Shown piece by piece: positions 7,730 to 18,500 of a stretch of 50,443 nucleotides of DNA. Within the stretch, counting starts at the first letter, position 1, and each line of letters begins with the position of its first letter. The notes beneath the pieces were generated by a model. The model was given only the letters and a program-made list of their open reading frames with translations. It had not been told where the DNA came from and did no database searches. The translations under genes and the position numbers were made by a program. This stretch comes from Candidatus Omnitrophota bacterium. GTDB lineage: Bacteria; Hinthialibacterota; Hinthialibacteria; Hinthialibacterales; Hinthialibacteraceae. The stretch covers positions 1-50,443 of the forward strand of contig JAFGTC010000013.1 of the NCBI GenBank assembly GCA_016934335.1, in the 5' to 3' direction.

Positions 7730-8491
7730 GTGATACGCAACGATCTTCATGTTCATTCTCTGCAAAGTTTCTGCGGCTTCCATACAATTCTGGAAATCGC
7801 AGAAATCGCCATAGCCAAGGGTATGCGTATGGTCAACATCTCCGATCATGGCGCCGGATTGGGCCGTGCGATGAATTTCGGCGTGATCGTCGACAAACGG
7901 AGGCTTCCCGATCCCCTGATATTGGCTGACGGTTCATCGATTCTGCTGCGGCGCGGCATTGAAGCCAACATCATGGATATTAACGGCAACACCGACATCC
8001 CTCAAAAGTTGATACCCAAATTCGATCTGATCAGCATCGGATTTCATTTTTGCGGCCTCCCCCAATACGGATCCGAAGCCGACAACACCCGAGCGCTGCG
8101 AAATGTTCTGAAAAAAAGCCCCATCGATCTGCTGACCCATCCCTGCATCGCATCTTATCCATTGGATATTCCCGCAGTGGTCGAATTGGCGAAGGAATAC
8201 GGCTTCGCCCTCGAAATCAATAACACAAATTTGCGCGTCAATAAAACCGACCTTCCTAAGTTGGAACAGATGACGGCGCTGGCTTTGGAGCATGAAGTCG
8301 CGCTCGTGGAGACATCGGACGGCCATACCTTTCACGAAATCGGCGAGAATGAAAAAGTAGAGGAATTTCTCCGCCGGATGGGATTGGACGGCGAAGATGT
8401 TTTGATCAACCGCGACGACGATCGACTCGATCGATTCATTCAATCGCGCATCGCCTTGCGGCGGGACGCCGAAGCGCTTTCGTCCGAATGA
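7730..8491 (+). CDS. PHP-domain metal-dependent phosphoesterase, YcdX family
   Basis: 253 residues from GTG 7730, with AAAGGA 10 bases upstream. The trinuclear metal site of YcdX-type PHP enzymes is visible in order: His7 and His9 (DLHVHS), His40 (SDHG), Glu78 (RGIEANI), His106 (GFHF), His137 (THP), and Asp197 and His199 (SDGHT). LEINNT is another family hallmark. These cytosolic enzymes hydrolyse small phosphate esters, and the natural substrate is generally unknown. The length matches the family (about 245). It is followed 119 bases later by a UROD-family gene on the same strand. Confidence 0.85.
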   Translation: MIRNDLHVHSLQSFCGFHTILEIAEIAIAKGMRMVNISDHGAGLGRAMNFGVIVDKRRLPDPLILADGSSILLRRGIEANIMDINGNTDIPQKLIPKFDLISIGFHFCGLPQYGSEADNTRALRNVLKKSPIDLLTHPCIASYPLDIPAVVELAKEYGFALEINNTNLRVNKTDLPKLEQMTALALEHEVALVETSDGHTFHEIGENEKVEEFLRRMGLDGEDVLINRDDDRLDRFIQSRIALRRDAEALSSE

Positions 8492-8610
8492 ATGTATATG
8501 CTATCATTTCAAATTCATAATGAACCTGCATGACGCCGGCGGGAATCCGATTGGGGAATACGTTTCTCTCATGAATTCGATTCCGCGCCGGAGGGGATGG
8601 AGAAAAGAAC

Positions 8611-9765
8611 ATGAATTCTCGCGAGCGGCTTTTAACTGCGCTGAACCACAAAGAACCGGACCAAGTTCCTCTTGATCTGGGAGGGAATCAAACCGGAATT
8701 CATCATATCGCCTACAAGAAACTGCTCGATCATTATGGCTTTGATGAAGAGATTCACATCATGGACGTGGTGCAGCAACTGGCCGCCCCCAGCGAATCCG
8801 TTCTCCAGCAGTTGGATATTGACACGCGATACATCCGCCCCGGGCAATTCGGCCCGGCGCCCGAACTGGCCGAGGTCAAAGCCGGCTACTGGGGATTCAC
8901 GGACGGCTTCGGCGTAACCTGGGCCATGCCGGGGGAAAAACCCGGCGAGGGATTGTACTGCGACATCGTCCATCACCCTCTGGCCGAGATGGATTATGAA
9001 GATTTGGATCGTTATGACTGGCCGGACGGGAAAGATCCTGCTCCGTTCCATGGATTGCGCGACTATGCCATGCAGTTGCGGCGAGAAACCGATTACGCCC
9101 TTGTCAGCGGCATTACCGGCGTAATTTTCGAATACTGCTGGTATATGCGCGGCTTCGAGCGGCTGTACATGGATATGATCGAACAGCCCCGCTATGTTCA
9201 CAAACTCCTGGAGCATACGCTTCAATACTGGCTCGATTTCCTCGAAACTTTTCTTGGAGAAGTCGGCGATCTTCTGGACGTGATCTGCGTCGGCGACGAT
9301 GTCGGCATGCAAAGCGGCCCGCTGTTTTCTCCATCGATTTACAGGAGCATCGTTCATCCTTATCAGAAAACGTTATACGCATTCATCAAGAAAAATACGA
9401 ACGCCAGACTTTGGTATCATTCCTGCGGATCCATCGCCGGGTATATTCCCGATTTGATCGAAAGCGGGGTCGACATCCTCAATCCGATTCAAATCAGCGC
9501 CAAAGGAATGGCGCCTGAGATTCTCAAAAACAAATACGGCGGCGATATCGTTTTCTGGGGAGGCGGCGTCGATACGCAGAAACTGTTCAGTTCGGGAACG
9601 CCGGAGGAAGTTCGACGCCAAGTCTCCTACTTGATGAACATTTTCAAACCCGGTGGAGGATACGTTTTCAATACGATCCACAACATCCAGGCAGACGTTC
9701 CCGTCGAAAACCTCGTCGCATTATGGGACGCCGCTAAAGAAAACCGGCATTACTCCAGTTCCTGA
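8611..9765 (+). CDS. Uroporphyrinogen decarboxylase family protein (second copy)
   Basis: 384 residues from ATG 8611 with GGAGAAAAG just upstream. The N-terminus NSRERLLTALNHKEPDQVPLD and YHSCGSI (His270, Cys272) are typical of the large UROD-like family that expands in sugar- and methyl-compound-degrading bacteria. The late Cys of the methyltransferase zinc site is replaced: the equivalent stretch reads GYVFNTIHNIQADVP. A corrinoid methyltransferase role is therefore less certain than for the gene at 1888-2910, and haem synthesis is unlikely. It differs in length and sequence from that gene, so it is not a recent duplicate. Confidence 0.75.
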   Translation: MNSRERLLTALNHKEPDQVPLDLGGNQTGIHHIAYKKLLDHYGFDEEIHIMDVVQQLAAPSESVLQQLDIDTRYIRPGQFGPAPELAEVKAGYWGFTDGFGVTWAMPGEKPGEGLYCDIVHHPLAEMDYEDLDRYDWPDGKDPAPFHGLRDYAMQLRRETDYALVSGITGVIFEYCWYMRGFERLYMDMIEQPRYVHKLLEHTLQYWLDFLETFLGEVGDLLDVICVGDDVGMQSGPLFSPSIYRSIVHPYQKTLYAFIKKNTNARLWYHSCGSIAGYIPDLIESGVDILNPIQISAKGMAPEILKNKYGGDIVFWGGGVDTQKLFSSGTPEEVRRQVSYLMNIFKPGGGYVFNTIHNIQADVPVENLVALWDAAKENRHYSSS

Positions 9766-9854
9766 CCTGTCAAACTGAGCAAAGTCCGCCAAAACCCCAA
9801 ATTAAGGCTTCATCGGCAAGCGCAATTTTTATGAAAATATTGCAATAATTTTTC

Positions 9855-9882
9855 TTGACTTAATTTATCAATAATATAAAAT
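9855..9882 (+). promoter_or_regulatory. Sigma-70-type promoter of the CHRD protein gene
   Basis: TTGACT (9855-9860), a 16-base spacer and TAAAAT (9877-9882) lie about 65 bases before the ATG at 9949. Confidence 0.45.
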
Positions 9883-9948
9883 ATCACTAAAAATTGCTCA
9901 AATCTAAATATTCCTAAGAAATCAAAAAAATCAGTAAGAGGATTGGAC

Positions 9949-11091
9949 ATGAATAGAACCATGAAGAAGTCCGTGTTTGGGGGTATGGCGATCATGCTGC
10001 TGTTTACTTTTCATCCTTCCGTTCATGCCCGAAGTTTTCGAACCGGCATGATGCCGAACGGGGATGTGTTTTCGTGCAATACCTGCCATATTAATCCAGG
10101 CGGCCCGAGAAACCAATTTGGATTAGACATCGAGAAACTTGTAACGCCTGGAGGGCGGGAAGTTTTTTGGAGTGAAGCGCTGGCCAAGATGGATTCCGAC
10201 GAAGACGGCGTCCCGAATGGCGTTGAACTCGGAGATCCGGACGGCGTTTGGATGGAAGGCGATGCAAATCCAGGCGATTCTACTCTGATCACGAACCCAG
10301 GAGATCCCGATTCATTCTCTGACATCGGCCCAACATCACCGGGAGATGCATGGATCGCCGTTCTTGCAGGGGAAAAAGTGGTTCCTTCCGTAGATACGCA
10401 AGCCCGAGGATCCGCTATTTTCAAATTGCATGAGCCAGAGAAAATATTAATGTATTTCTTAAATGTCTTTGAAATTCAAAATATTACAGCCGCTCATATT
10501 CACATCGGAGACGCCGATGTGAATGGCGGCGTTGTTCATCCGCTGGATGCGCCTGTAGACGGATTCTCCTCGGGTTCGCTGAATCTTACTGATGAGGATA
10601 TAGCAAATATGAAAGCGGGGCTATTTTATGTCCAAGTGCACACTCAGGCGAATCCGGCCGGCGAAATTCGAGGCCAAATCGACGACGAACCGTTGCTATT
10701 TTCAGCAACATTGAATAGCAGCCAAGTTGTCGACAGTGCAATCCATAGCGCTGGAACCGGGAGTATGGAAATACTCCTTGACGAGGATTTGAATCGAATT
10801 TCATATACCCTTACTGTTATGAATCTTGAAGGCGTCACGATGGCGCATATTCACGAAGGCATGCGCGGTGTCAATGGGGGCGTAGTCATTCCTCTGGCCA
10901 GCGAATCATTCGAGACGATTTCAGGAGAAGCGGAGGTTAAAGAAGAGATTCTTCGTCAAATGTTGACTGAAGGTTTATACGTCAACGTTCATACGGAACA
11001 AAATCCGGGCGGTGAAATACGCGGTCAGATTACACTGAATGCTTTTATGGATCAACCTAGCAATGTAATTGATTGGACGATGTATGAATAA
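9949..11091 (+). CDS. Exported two-CHRD-domain protein with CxxCH/calcium-loop head and C-terminal Trp tail
   Basis: 380 residues from ATG 9949 (AGAGGA 7 bases upstream; a TTG at 9943 is rejected). The signal peptide ends near HARS (about residue 27). Residues 43-47 are CNTCH, followed by a Gly/Pro/Asn loop and an EF-hand-like DSDEDG (Asp82, 84, 86). This head is of temptin-like type, and the CxxCH may form a disulfide or bind haem c. Two CHRD domains follow (about 134-244 and 248-364), each with AHIH and a closing PxGEIRGQI. CHRD domains are extracellular beta domains named after chordin, with unknown ligands in bacteria. The last residues, SNVIDWTMYE, carry the shared Trp tail. Confidence 0.8.
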   Translation: MNRTMKKSVFGGMAIMLLFTFHPSVHARSFRTGMMPNGDVFSCNTCHINPGGPRNQFGLDIEKLVTPGGREVFWSEALAKMDSDEDGVPNGVELGDPDGVWMEGDANPGDSTLITNPGDPDSFSDIGPTSPGDAWIAVLAGEKVVPSVDTQARGSAIFKLHEPEKILMYFLNVFEIQNITAAHIHIGDADVNGGVVHPLDAPVDGFSSGSLNLTDEDIANMKAGLFYVQVHTQANPAGEIRGQIDDEPLLFSATLNSSQVVDSAIHSAGTGSMEILLDEDLNRISYTLTVMNLEGVTMAHIHEGMRGVNGGVVIPLASESFETISGEAEVKEEILRQMLTEGLYVNVHTEQNPGGEIRGQITLNAFMDQPSNVIDWTMYE

Positions 11092-11285
11092 TAGCAGGAA
11101 CTGCATGCATGCCTTCCGCGGATAGGGATTGAACTATGAAGATAGACGCCTTCTTATCCGTTCCACATGCCTCCAATGCACTTTCTGTTGGTCGGGCCAG
11201 GGTTTTGCCTGCGGCTTTTTTAAACTCAACATCGCGATAGAAGCCCTTGTCATCCGGCTGGCAGTTCCTCTTGCCGTGCTCAGAC

Positions 11286-11323
11286 ACAAAAAGGGGAGTT
11301 TTTCGGATTCAAAAAACTCCCCT
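11286..11323 (-). terminator. Terminator of the GH2 gene
   Basis: A 12-bp perfect stem (aggggagttttt / aaaaactcccct) with an 8-base loop. Read on the minus strand it is followed by TTTTTGTG, and it lies about 30 bases after the GH2 stop codon. Confidence 0.75.
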
Positions 11324-11354
11324 CTGCAACTTACTCAATCAGCCTGAAATCATA

Positions 11355-14159
11355 CTATTCATTCATGACGAAAATCAGCGACGGATCGAGCGGATAGCGC
11401 CCGAACCGCTCACCGTAGATCGCCAGACCGCGGGGCAGCGCTTCATCGGCTTCCAAACGCAAAACGATCTCTTTCACTTCAAACGCCTTCTTCAATGCGT
11501 CTTGAGGGATCGAAGCGGAAACCAGATATCCATACGAACCCGCTTCGCGCAGTTTTCGATCGCGCCGTTGAGAATGCCAGGATAAAATGCCGCGATGATC
11601 GGCGGGATCGTCGGGCAGTTCGAAAACGCCGACGGTTTGACCGTTCGCCTGAATGCGCGCCATTCCCGGATAGCGCGTCTCATCCGTCATGGGATAGGCG
11701 TTGGGATTGCGGCTGGGATCGTGAGTTCCCCGCCCTCTCATATAATCGCCTTCCAATTTGCCGGCGTCCTGACGGTCTTTTCCGAACAGCTGCTTGGCGG
11801 ATAATTCAACGCGAAAAGCGACTTCGCGAACATCCTCGAGTTTCAGATCTTCAGGCCAGGCGATCCGGTATTCGAAATATCCGGCGCCCGCGCCGTTGAC
11901 TTTTTTGCCCTCCAGAACATTCCATTGCTTCTGCGACCATTCCGCCTTTTGGAACGAGTCGGGAGCGAAGCGCACTACCTGCAATTTCTCTCCAACGGTC
12001 CGAATGGATTCGCGGCGCGGCGATGGACCGTCACCGACCAGAAACGTCGTAAAGTTGCGATGGAGAACCGATCCAGCGCCGTCTTCCAGACTCACGCGGA
12101 GAACCGCCAAAGCATCCTTCGACGGCATCCGAACTTCGATCGGTTCGAGTTCTCGAGCCATATACGGCTCACAGACGATCTCGCGAGACGAATTATAATA
12201 AGTCTCTTTGCGCCCCAAGCGATCCCACCCGTACAACGTCCAATGCAACTGCACCCGATTCGAAGGCATCTCATCAGTCAGGAAAGAAGCATAAACAGGA
12301 ACCTGCACGACTGCGCCGGGCTTCACGTCCTGGCAGAGTTCATCGCTCAGCGCGATATAGTAGGGAGCATGAAGATCGTTCAAAGACATGCCGGGCGCCA
12401 GATCCGCCATCCCCGTATATTTTTCCGAACGATCGAATCGGTAGTATCCGTTCCATTCGTTGATGACGTCGTGATGCTCGGTGTACAACCAGCCGCAGCA
12501 TTTCGGATGGCGGCGAAAAGCGTTCATCATCATGTGATAATCCCAACTCCAATCGATGTCGCCCGTGCTGCCGTCATAGCCCCACACGTTGCCGCATTCG
12601 CTGTTCATCATCGGCTGCCCGCCCTGCTTCCAACCATCGGCGAAATTCCATTCCGAGCCGGGGTAGGTATTCCGGACGGCGTTATCCAGGAAGCCTTTCC
12701 ACTCGCAGCCGGGCAGATAGGCGTGCCATGTATTCAAATCCGTTTCGACGTGATCGTATAAACAGGGAGAGTTGTCTTCAACCAGGCGCGTGGGATCGAG
12801 CGATTTGGCCAACCGGTATATCGATGACACCCATTCCTGCGTTTCCTTCGTATATTCGTTCTTCTCGCCCGATTTCAATCCCCAGGTTTCATTGAACGTC
12901 ACCCAGGAAAAGATGGAGGGATGATTGAAATCGCGCCGGATCATGCCTCGCAGCGCCGTCTCGATTTCTTGGCGCATATCCGCGTCCGGCTGGCCCCAAC
13001 TATTGGGCACATCGGCCATAATGAGCATGCCCAAACGGTCGGCCCAATACAGTTTGCGCGTCAGCGGCGTCTTGACATGAACCCGCATGCCGTTCAATCC
13101 AATCCGCTTGGATCGCAAAATTTCATCCCGCACAAATTCATCGCTGGGGAACGTATAAAATCCATCCGGGTGATACGCCTGATCCAGCGTCAATTGCAGA
13201 TAAATCGGTTTGTTATTCAGCGCGATATAGGGAGCATTTGTTCCGGGAAGATTTTCCACGCTGATTTTCCTCATGCCGAAATACGTATCCACGCGATCGA
13301 CGACTTGATCGCCGTTCCTCAAAACCGCCTCTACGTCATACAGAAACGGATCGTCCAAGGTCCAGAGATGCGGATGGGATACGGCCATTTCGAATTCGAA
13401 CTTCTGTTCGCCCTTGTTTACGGAACAGATAACATCCGACTGCCAGCCTTCGCCGGCTTTCACGCTCAATTGAATCTGCGAAGCCTCCGAAGCTGGATCC
13501 ATCAAATCAATGTGCGCCTTAACGGTTTCTCGATCGATGTCCGGCAGTAGATGAATGGCGGAAAAAGCGTTTCGGCCCCGCGCTTCCAAATAAGGCGTCT
13601 GCCAGATGCCGCGAGCCGGGCCGTAGCCCTGCTTCCCATTCAACTTAAACGAATGCTCGGTGTCATCGACGCGCAGAACGAGCTGCTGATCGCTTCCAAA
13701 TTTGACTTGCGATGTCAATTCAAACTCGAACGGCGTATATCCGCCGCGATAGGCGCCCAATTTCTCCCCGTCCAGCCAGGCGGTCGTCATCCAATCGCAG
13801 GCGCCCACGACGAGAAAAATCCGCTGATCTTTCCACGATTCAGGAATTTGTATCGAGCGGGCATACCACCCGATGTCCGCTTCATCGCCGACTTGCGACA
13901 ATTTCGATCCCCATGGAAACGGAACGATGATCGTCTGGTCAAACTCTGCGGCATTTTCGAACCATTGCTTTTCGAGTCCTTCATTCTTTGCGTCGAACTG
14001 AAACGCCCAGGGGCCGTTCAGATTGATCCACGCCTCGCGCTCAAAATCGGGTCGAGGATGCTCGGGCAGGGGAATTTCCGCCGAACAGGCCGGCCATAAA
14101 AAGGAGCAGAATAAACTGGTGAATACCATCGTTCGCCAATTAAACAAGTTTCGCAGCAT
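11355..14159 (-). CDS. Secreted glycoside hydrolase family 2 enzyme (beta-galactosidase/glucuronidase-like)
   Basis: 934 residues; AAAGGA 8 bases before the ATG. The signal peptide MLRNLFNWRTMVFTSLFCSFLWPACSA is probably cut before EIPLPEHPRP. The GH2 order is clear: a sugar-binding jelly roll (about 35-200, LNGPWAFQFD and IGWYARSIQIP), an Ig-like domain (about 205-300) and a TIM barrel (about 305-600). The barrel has the acid/base Glu424 in FNETWG and the nucleophile Glu521 in MNSECGN. An extra C-terminal beta region of about 330 residues makes it longer than basic GH2 enzymes. It should cleave exo-beta-linked sugars in the periplasm or outside the cell. The exact sugar cannot be read from sequence. 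It is monocistronic with its own terminator. Confidence 0.88.
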   Translation of the reverse strand: MLRNLFNWRTMVFTSLFCSFLWPACSAEIPLPEHPRPDFEREAWINLNGPWAFQFDAKNEGLEKQWFENAAEFDQTIIVPFPWGSKLSQVGDEADIGWYARSIQIPESWKDQRIFLVVGACDWMTTAWLDGEKLGAYRGGYTPFEFELTSQVKFGSDQQLVLRVDDTEHSFKLNGKQGYGPARGIWQTPYLEARGRNAFSAIHLLPDIDRETVKAHIDLMDPASEASQIQLSVKAGEGWQSDVICSVNKGEQKFEFEMAVSHPHLWTLDDPFLYDVEAVLRNGDQVVDRVDTYFGMRKISVENLPGTNAPYIALNNKPIYLQLTLDQAYHPDGFYTFPSDEFVRDEILRSKRIGLNGMRVHVKTPLTRKLYWADRLGMLIMADVPNSWGQPDADMRQEIETALRGMIRRDFNHPSIFSWVTFNETWGLKSGEKNEYTKETQEWVSSIYRLAKSLDPTRLVEDNSPCLYDHVETDLNTWHAYLPGCEWKGFLDNAVRNTYPGSEWNFADGWKQGGQPMMNSECGNVWGYDGSTGDIDWSWDYHMMMNAFRRHPKCCGWLYTEHHDVINEWNGYYRFDRSEKYTGMADLAPGMSLNDLHAPYYIALSDELCQDVKPGAVVQVPVYASFLTDEMPSNRVQLHWTLYGWDRLGRKETYYNSSREIVCEPYMARELEPIEVRMPSKDALAVLRVSLEDGAGSVLHRNFTTFLVGDGPSPRRESIRTVGEKLQVVRFAPDSFQKAEWSQKQWNVLEGKKVNGAGAGYFEYRIAWPEDLKLEDVREVAFRVELSAKQLFGKDRQDAGKLEGDYMRGRGTHDPSRNPNAYPMTDETRYPGMARIQANGQTVGVFELPDDPADHRGILSWHSQRRDRKLREAGSYGYLVSASIPQDALKKAFEVKEIVLRLEADEALPRGLAIYGERFGRYPLDPSLIFVMNE

Positions 14160-14367
14160 AACGAACTATCCTTTCAAAATGTTGTGATTTCATTTTAGAC
14201 CTTTTCATCGCTAAAATCCCCTGGCGCAACTCAATGAAATGCTGCGAAGCCTGCATTTCAGTCAGAATCAATCCGAGCGAAAATCCCCCTATTTATCCAT
14301 TGAATTTAGATTGAAATATGAGAGCATATTTTGTCGTTCAAATTTTTTTGCAGAAAGGATTTTATCC

Positions 14368-15498
14368 ATGAACAAAACATTGTTAGCGACGCTGATTTTG
14401 GCTTTGGCCGTCAGCGTTAATGCTCAGGAAGAGAAGATCTTCATCACCGGCTTTGAAGACACGGAAGAATTGACTGGAACCTGGAGTTGGACGGGGGGAG
14501 CATTCGACTCCTTTGTCGATTATCCCATGGAGCCCTCTCTGCCCATCGAGGGAGAAGCCGTTCTGGTTGTCATCTATGACAACGCCGGATCCGAATGGCA
14601 GCATGCGCGATTGGATTTCGCCATCCCCCCCGTGGATATAAGCGGCATGCGCGAAATCCACATGTCCGTTTATTACACCGAAGATTCAACAGGCGATATG
14701 CAAATTCGCTTGGACCTGCCCAATGGAAATATTCTGGGCATTGTCACGGTCCCCTCTGTCGGAGAATGGCATGAACTGGTATGGAAAATCGACCGGAAGA
14801 CCTCCGTCGCCGATTTCATGTCAGAATTAAATTATGTAGAAGGATTCATCAATCCAACTCCCGGCGATGCGGCTGGAGAAGTGTGGATCGACAACGTCTA
14901 CGCGTATAGGCCCGCCGATATTCCCGCGGAAATTGAAGAGATCCTGGTGTACGATTTCGAAGAAGTCGATCCGGAAACCAACGCCCCCGTCGGGTGGACT
15001 TTAGTAGGCGAAGACGGCTATATGCCGGAAATGATGGGCGATTGGTCGGAACCCTCGCAGGGATCGGACGCGATGGTCATGTATGCCTGGAGCGGCAGCC
15101 TCGAAAACTTAAAAACAACCAACGCCTTGGAGGCATTCGATCGTTGGAGCGAAGCGCTGGAGATCCAGTTCGATGCTCGCCTTTCTGAAAGCATCCCCGG
15201 CGGATGGATGCAAAGCCGAATCAGTTTGCATTCCGGCATCGGCGAGAATGAAGAGACGGTTGTCGAAGACTCCTTAAAAGAAATCAGATACGATGAGGCC
15301 GTGGATTATTGGAAGACTCTGCTTTGGGAAGTGGATATGACAAACCATATCCCCAACATTGAAGATCCCAATGGCTGGTTGGAAATCCATATCCACACCA
15401 ACCAGGATGCCTCGGCGGAAGGCTCGCCTATCTTCATAGACAACTTCCGCGTTACTGTTCCAAAGACCACGCCGGTCGACGATTGGAGTTTATTCTAA
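14368..15498 (+). CDS. Secreted jelly-roll-like protein with C-terminal Trp tail
   Basis: 376 residues from ATG 14368 (MNKTLLATLILALAVSVNAQ), chosen for GAAAGGA upstream and a perfect signal peptide; the open frame extends upstream without a start signal. Two halves each begin with a GFED/YDFEE strand and hold GxWxxLVWKID- or WKTLLWEVD-like strands, as in carbohydrate-binding jelly rolls (residues about 25-185 and 195-365). No catalytic residues are recognised. The tail TTPVDDWSLF ends three residues after Trp, like other exported proteins here. It lies 208 bases from the divergent GH2 gene, which fits a role in glycan capture, but this is inference. Confidence 0.65.
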   Translation: MNKTLLATLILALAVSVNAQEEKIFITGFEDTEELTGTWSWTGGAFDSFVDYPMEPSLPIEGEAVLVVIYDNAGSEWQHARLDFAIPPVDISGMREIHMSVYYTEDSTGDMQIRLDLPNGNILGIVTVPSVGEWHELVWKIDRKTSVADFMSELNYVEGFINPTPGDAAGEVWIDNVYAYRPADIPAEIEEILVYDFEEVDPETNAPVGWTLVGEDGYMPEMMGDWSEPSQGSDAMVMYAWSGSLENLKTTNALEAFDRWSEALEIQFDARLSESIPGGWMQSRISLHSGIGENEETVVEDSLKEIRYDEAVDYWKTLLWEVDMTNHIPNIEDPNGWLEIHIHTNQDASAEGSPIFIDNFRVTVPKTTPVDDWSLF

Positions 15499-15528
15499 CT
15501 CGAATCGCGGCGTCATGCATAATTCAAG

Positions 15529-15565
15529 AAGGCGCAAGCGCACATCGCGCGCTTGCGCCTTTCTT
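15529..15565. terminator. Strong bidirectional terminator
   Basis: A perfect 13-bp stem (aaggcgcaagcgc / gcgcttgcgcctt) with a 7-base loop lies between convergent genes; TTTCTT follows on the plus strand and TTCTTGAATT on the minus strand. Confidence 0.75.
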
Positions 15566-18500
15566 ATTGATTCGAGGTTGACGGGGTTGTAGACGCCGGG
15601 AGGAACGACGGCCCCAGCAGATCGTACATGCGCGGATCCTGCTTCACCATGGGCAGCAGAAGATTGCCTTCCTGCTCTTCCACCACGACGCGTCTTGCAT
15701 TATCTTCGCCGATTTGGATGGCTCGCTGAACAAAGGGGAAAATTTGCGCCCAAGGCGTGTTGACGCCTGCTAACAGCCGCGCGTAGGTAATCAGATACTC
15801 CCAATTATCGGGCTGCCTGGCGACCAAATCCCCCATCACATTCTTGGCGCCCTCCAGATCGTTCATTTGAACATACAACAGCATCATTGAATGGCGCATT
15901 TTATTATCGTCCGGCTTCATGCGGAGATATTCCTCCACCTGCCCGATCGCTTTTTGATATTCCCCGATCCGCTCGTAAATCTTGGCATGCCATAAATAAT
16001 GCTGCAGTGTTGGATTAGCGTTGACTTTTTCGGCCAAATCCATGGCCTTCAAGATAATGTCTCGATTGGGAATCTCATCCAGTTCGGACATCTCCGAGGC
16101 GATGCCGATAAAAAGATTGTAGCAATCCATATCGTTGAAATTAATCAACAAGCGGGCCAGCGTAAGCGCTTTGTCATGATCGTTGTTGCGGATAGCTTGC
16201 GTGATTTGCTGGTAATTGTTCAATTCCTGATTGGATCGCAGGAGGCTTCTCGATTTGAGAAGGATCACCTTTTCCATGTATTTTTCCGCCGCCCGCATGG
16301 CCCGCATGTAATCTTTCGAATACAGATAACAATTGGAAAGGTACTTGTAGATATCATAACGAGACGGATCGGTGATCAGCGCGCGGTTGAGCGGCTCAAT
16401 GGCTTTATCGTACTGCTGAAGTTTGATCGCTCCCAAACCTAAATTGAAATGGGCGTAGATCTGCTCCTTGTCGATCTCCAGAACGCGCTCGTAGGTTTTT
16501 TTACTGGCCTCCATAACCGCCGACGCTTGTTCGGGATCAGGAGGCACATTAAATAACATCCCGACATTATCCTTCTTTTCCGCTTTGATGAGATCGTAAT
16601 AGCGGTCGTACAAGACGCCCAGATTGTTGTGCGCCCATTTATAGTTGGGATTCAAAAAGATATCGGTCTGAAGAACTGTAATGCCTTCCTCGTTGTATCG
16701 CCTGCGGTCCTGGTAACTCAATCCATAGGGAAGCGCCGGCAAATTGTCATCGCTGGCGGACATGGCGGCCGTTTCGACGTCCACCACCGCGTCAATATAA
16801 TAACGCCCCAGGATATAATAGATTTCCATTTGGTAAGGATAAGATTCCATGGCCTTTTGGAAATAGAGGAACATTTCCGCATAATTGTTTTCTTCTTTAC
16901 TCATCATCCCATGGCGCAGCCAGGTTTCGCCGATCAATTGATATGTATTCAATACGCCGACTGGCAGGATGAATAAAAACGAAGCGGCCAGCCAGACGAA
17001 TCCCGGCAGACGGCTCGTCTTTTGCTGAACGGGAAGCAAAGATTCCTGGGTGATTCCTAAAAAGTGACTTCGCCGCCCATGGCTGGCCAGATGTAGTTTC
17101 TGAAAAACCGCAACGCCTACGCCCGACAAAAGCCAGTAGATCACGGCGGACGACGAAATCACGAACGTATGCCCGAAAGCGCAGCTGACGACGGCCACAA
17201 TCAAGCCGATCAGGATCCCCCATTGAAGGTAAAAATAAAATTCCCGGGCGTGCGTGGGGAAGACGATTCCCTGATAAAAAGAGGTTTTCTTATCCTTGCT
17301 GTTCGCCGCGATGGTTTGATACTCCAAGAATCGGAGCGAACGAACGATGGCGAAAAAAGTGGCGGTTATAAGCCAATACCACCCCAGCAGGCCGAAAACG
17401 CCGAATTCAACCGCATGATACAAATGATCGTTATGCACTTTGCGCGCCAGGGTTTCTTCGCCCAGGACTTTGCGCTCCAATTGAGATTCGAAAAGGGGAT
17501 GCATGACTTTGAAGTTGCCGGCGCCGATCCCCATAATCGGAGAATCTATTATATTCTGGGCCGCCGCGTCCATGCATTGCAGCCGGAAAACGATCGGCGC
17601 CACGCCGTCGGGAATCAGATCGCCGTCCACGTCCATCCAACTGGCCATCGAAGCCATCTTGGTGCGCAAGCCGTTGGGCGCAACCGCCGCCAGCGTGGCC
17701 AGTATACTGATGACCAGAACGCCGGCGACCATGATTTTTCGAAATTTCTTTTCCAATTCACTCCGCGGCGCTTGAAATAAACCGATCCGGCGCGACCAGG
17801 GAATCATCTTGAAATAAACGATCAAAACCGCCGCAATAGGGACAGCAACGATGAATCCCGCAAAGGAGGCGTTGCAGTCGATATACACCATCACAATGGC
17901 GTTCAGCAGCGTTACGATGGTAAAGAAGATCAGGCGAGCCGGCTTTTTCCGGTAGCAAAGCATCATGGCGAAGCAAATCGGCAGCGCCATGTTGAGAAAT
18001 TCGGCCGCATAGTTTTCGTTCCCCATAAACGAAACCGGCTTGTGAGTCAATTTCCGAATAAAACAAAAATAACTGGGATCGGACGCCCACCCGACCCAAT
18101 CGAACCACTGCGCCAAGGCGTAGATATCGACGAGCAGGCACATAATTCCCAAGAGAAACGCCAAGAATTCAAAATCTTTGAGACGCGTCAGAAACTTGGG
18201 GATCAAAATGATGAAAACCATGCAGGCCGCCAGAAACGTGATGGTCTCCCACGCCTCCGTCAAATTGACCGCCCACAGGGACGTAACCATGACGACCAGA
18301 AAAAAGAAGGAGGCCGGGGTCGCGAGCGGCGAACGCAATGTTCTTCTTCGTACGGCAATCACCGCCCAACATGCGGTCAGCATCAAAATCAAATATTGGA
18401 ACGAAGCGGTCTTAGGGACGTGATAATGCCGCCATGTCCACGTAAAAAAGACAATCGGCACGTAAATCATGCTGAACAAGATAATTAAACGCCCTAAAAG

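Noticed and set aside
12921-13550. Long open frame opposite the GH2 gene
   Set aside because: Antisense shadow of a well-supported GH2 coding region; no start signal.
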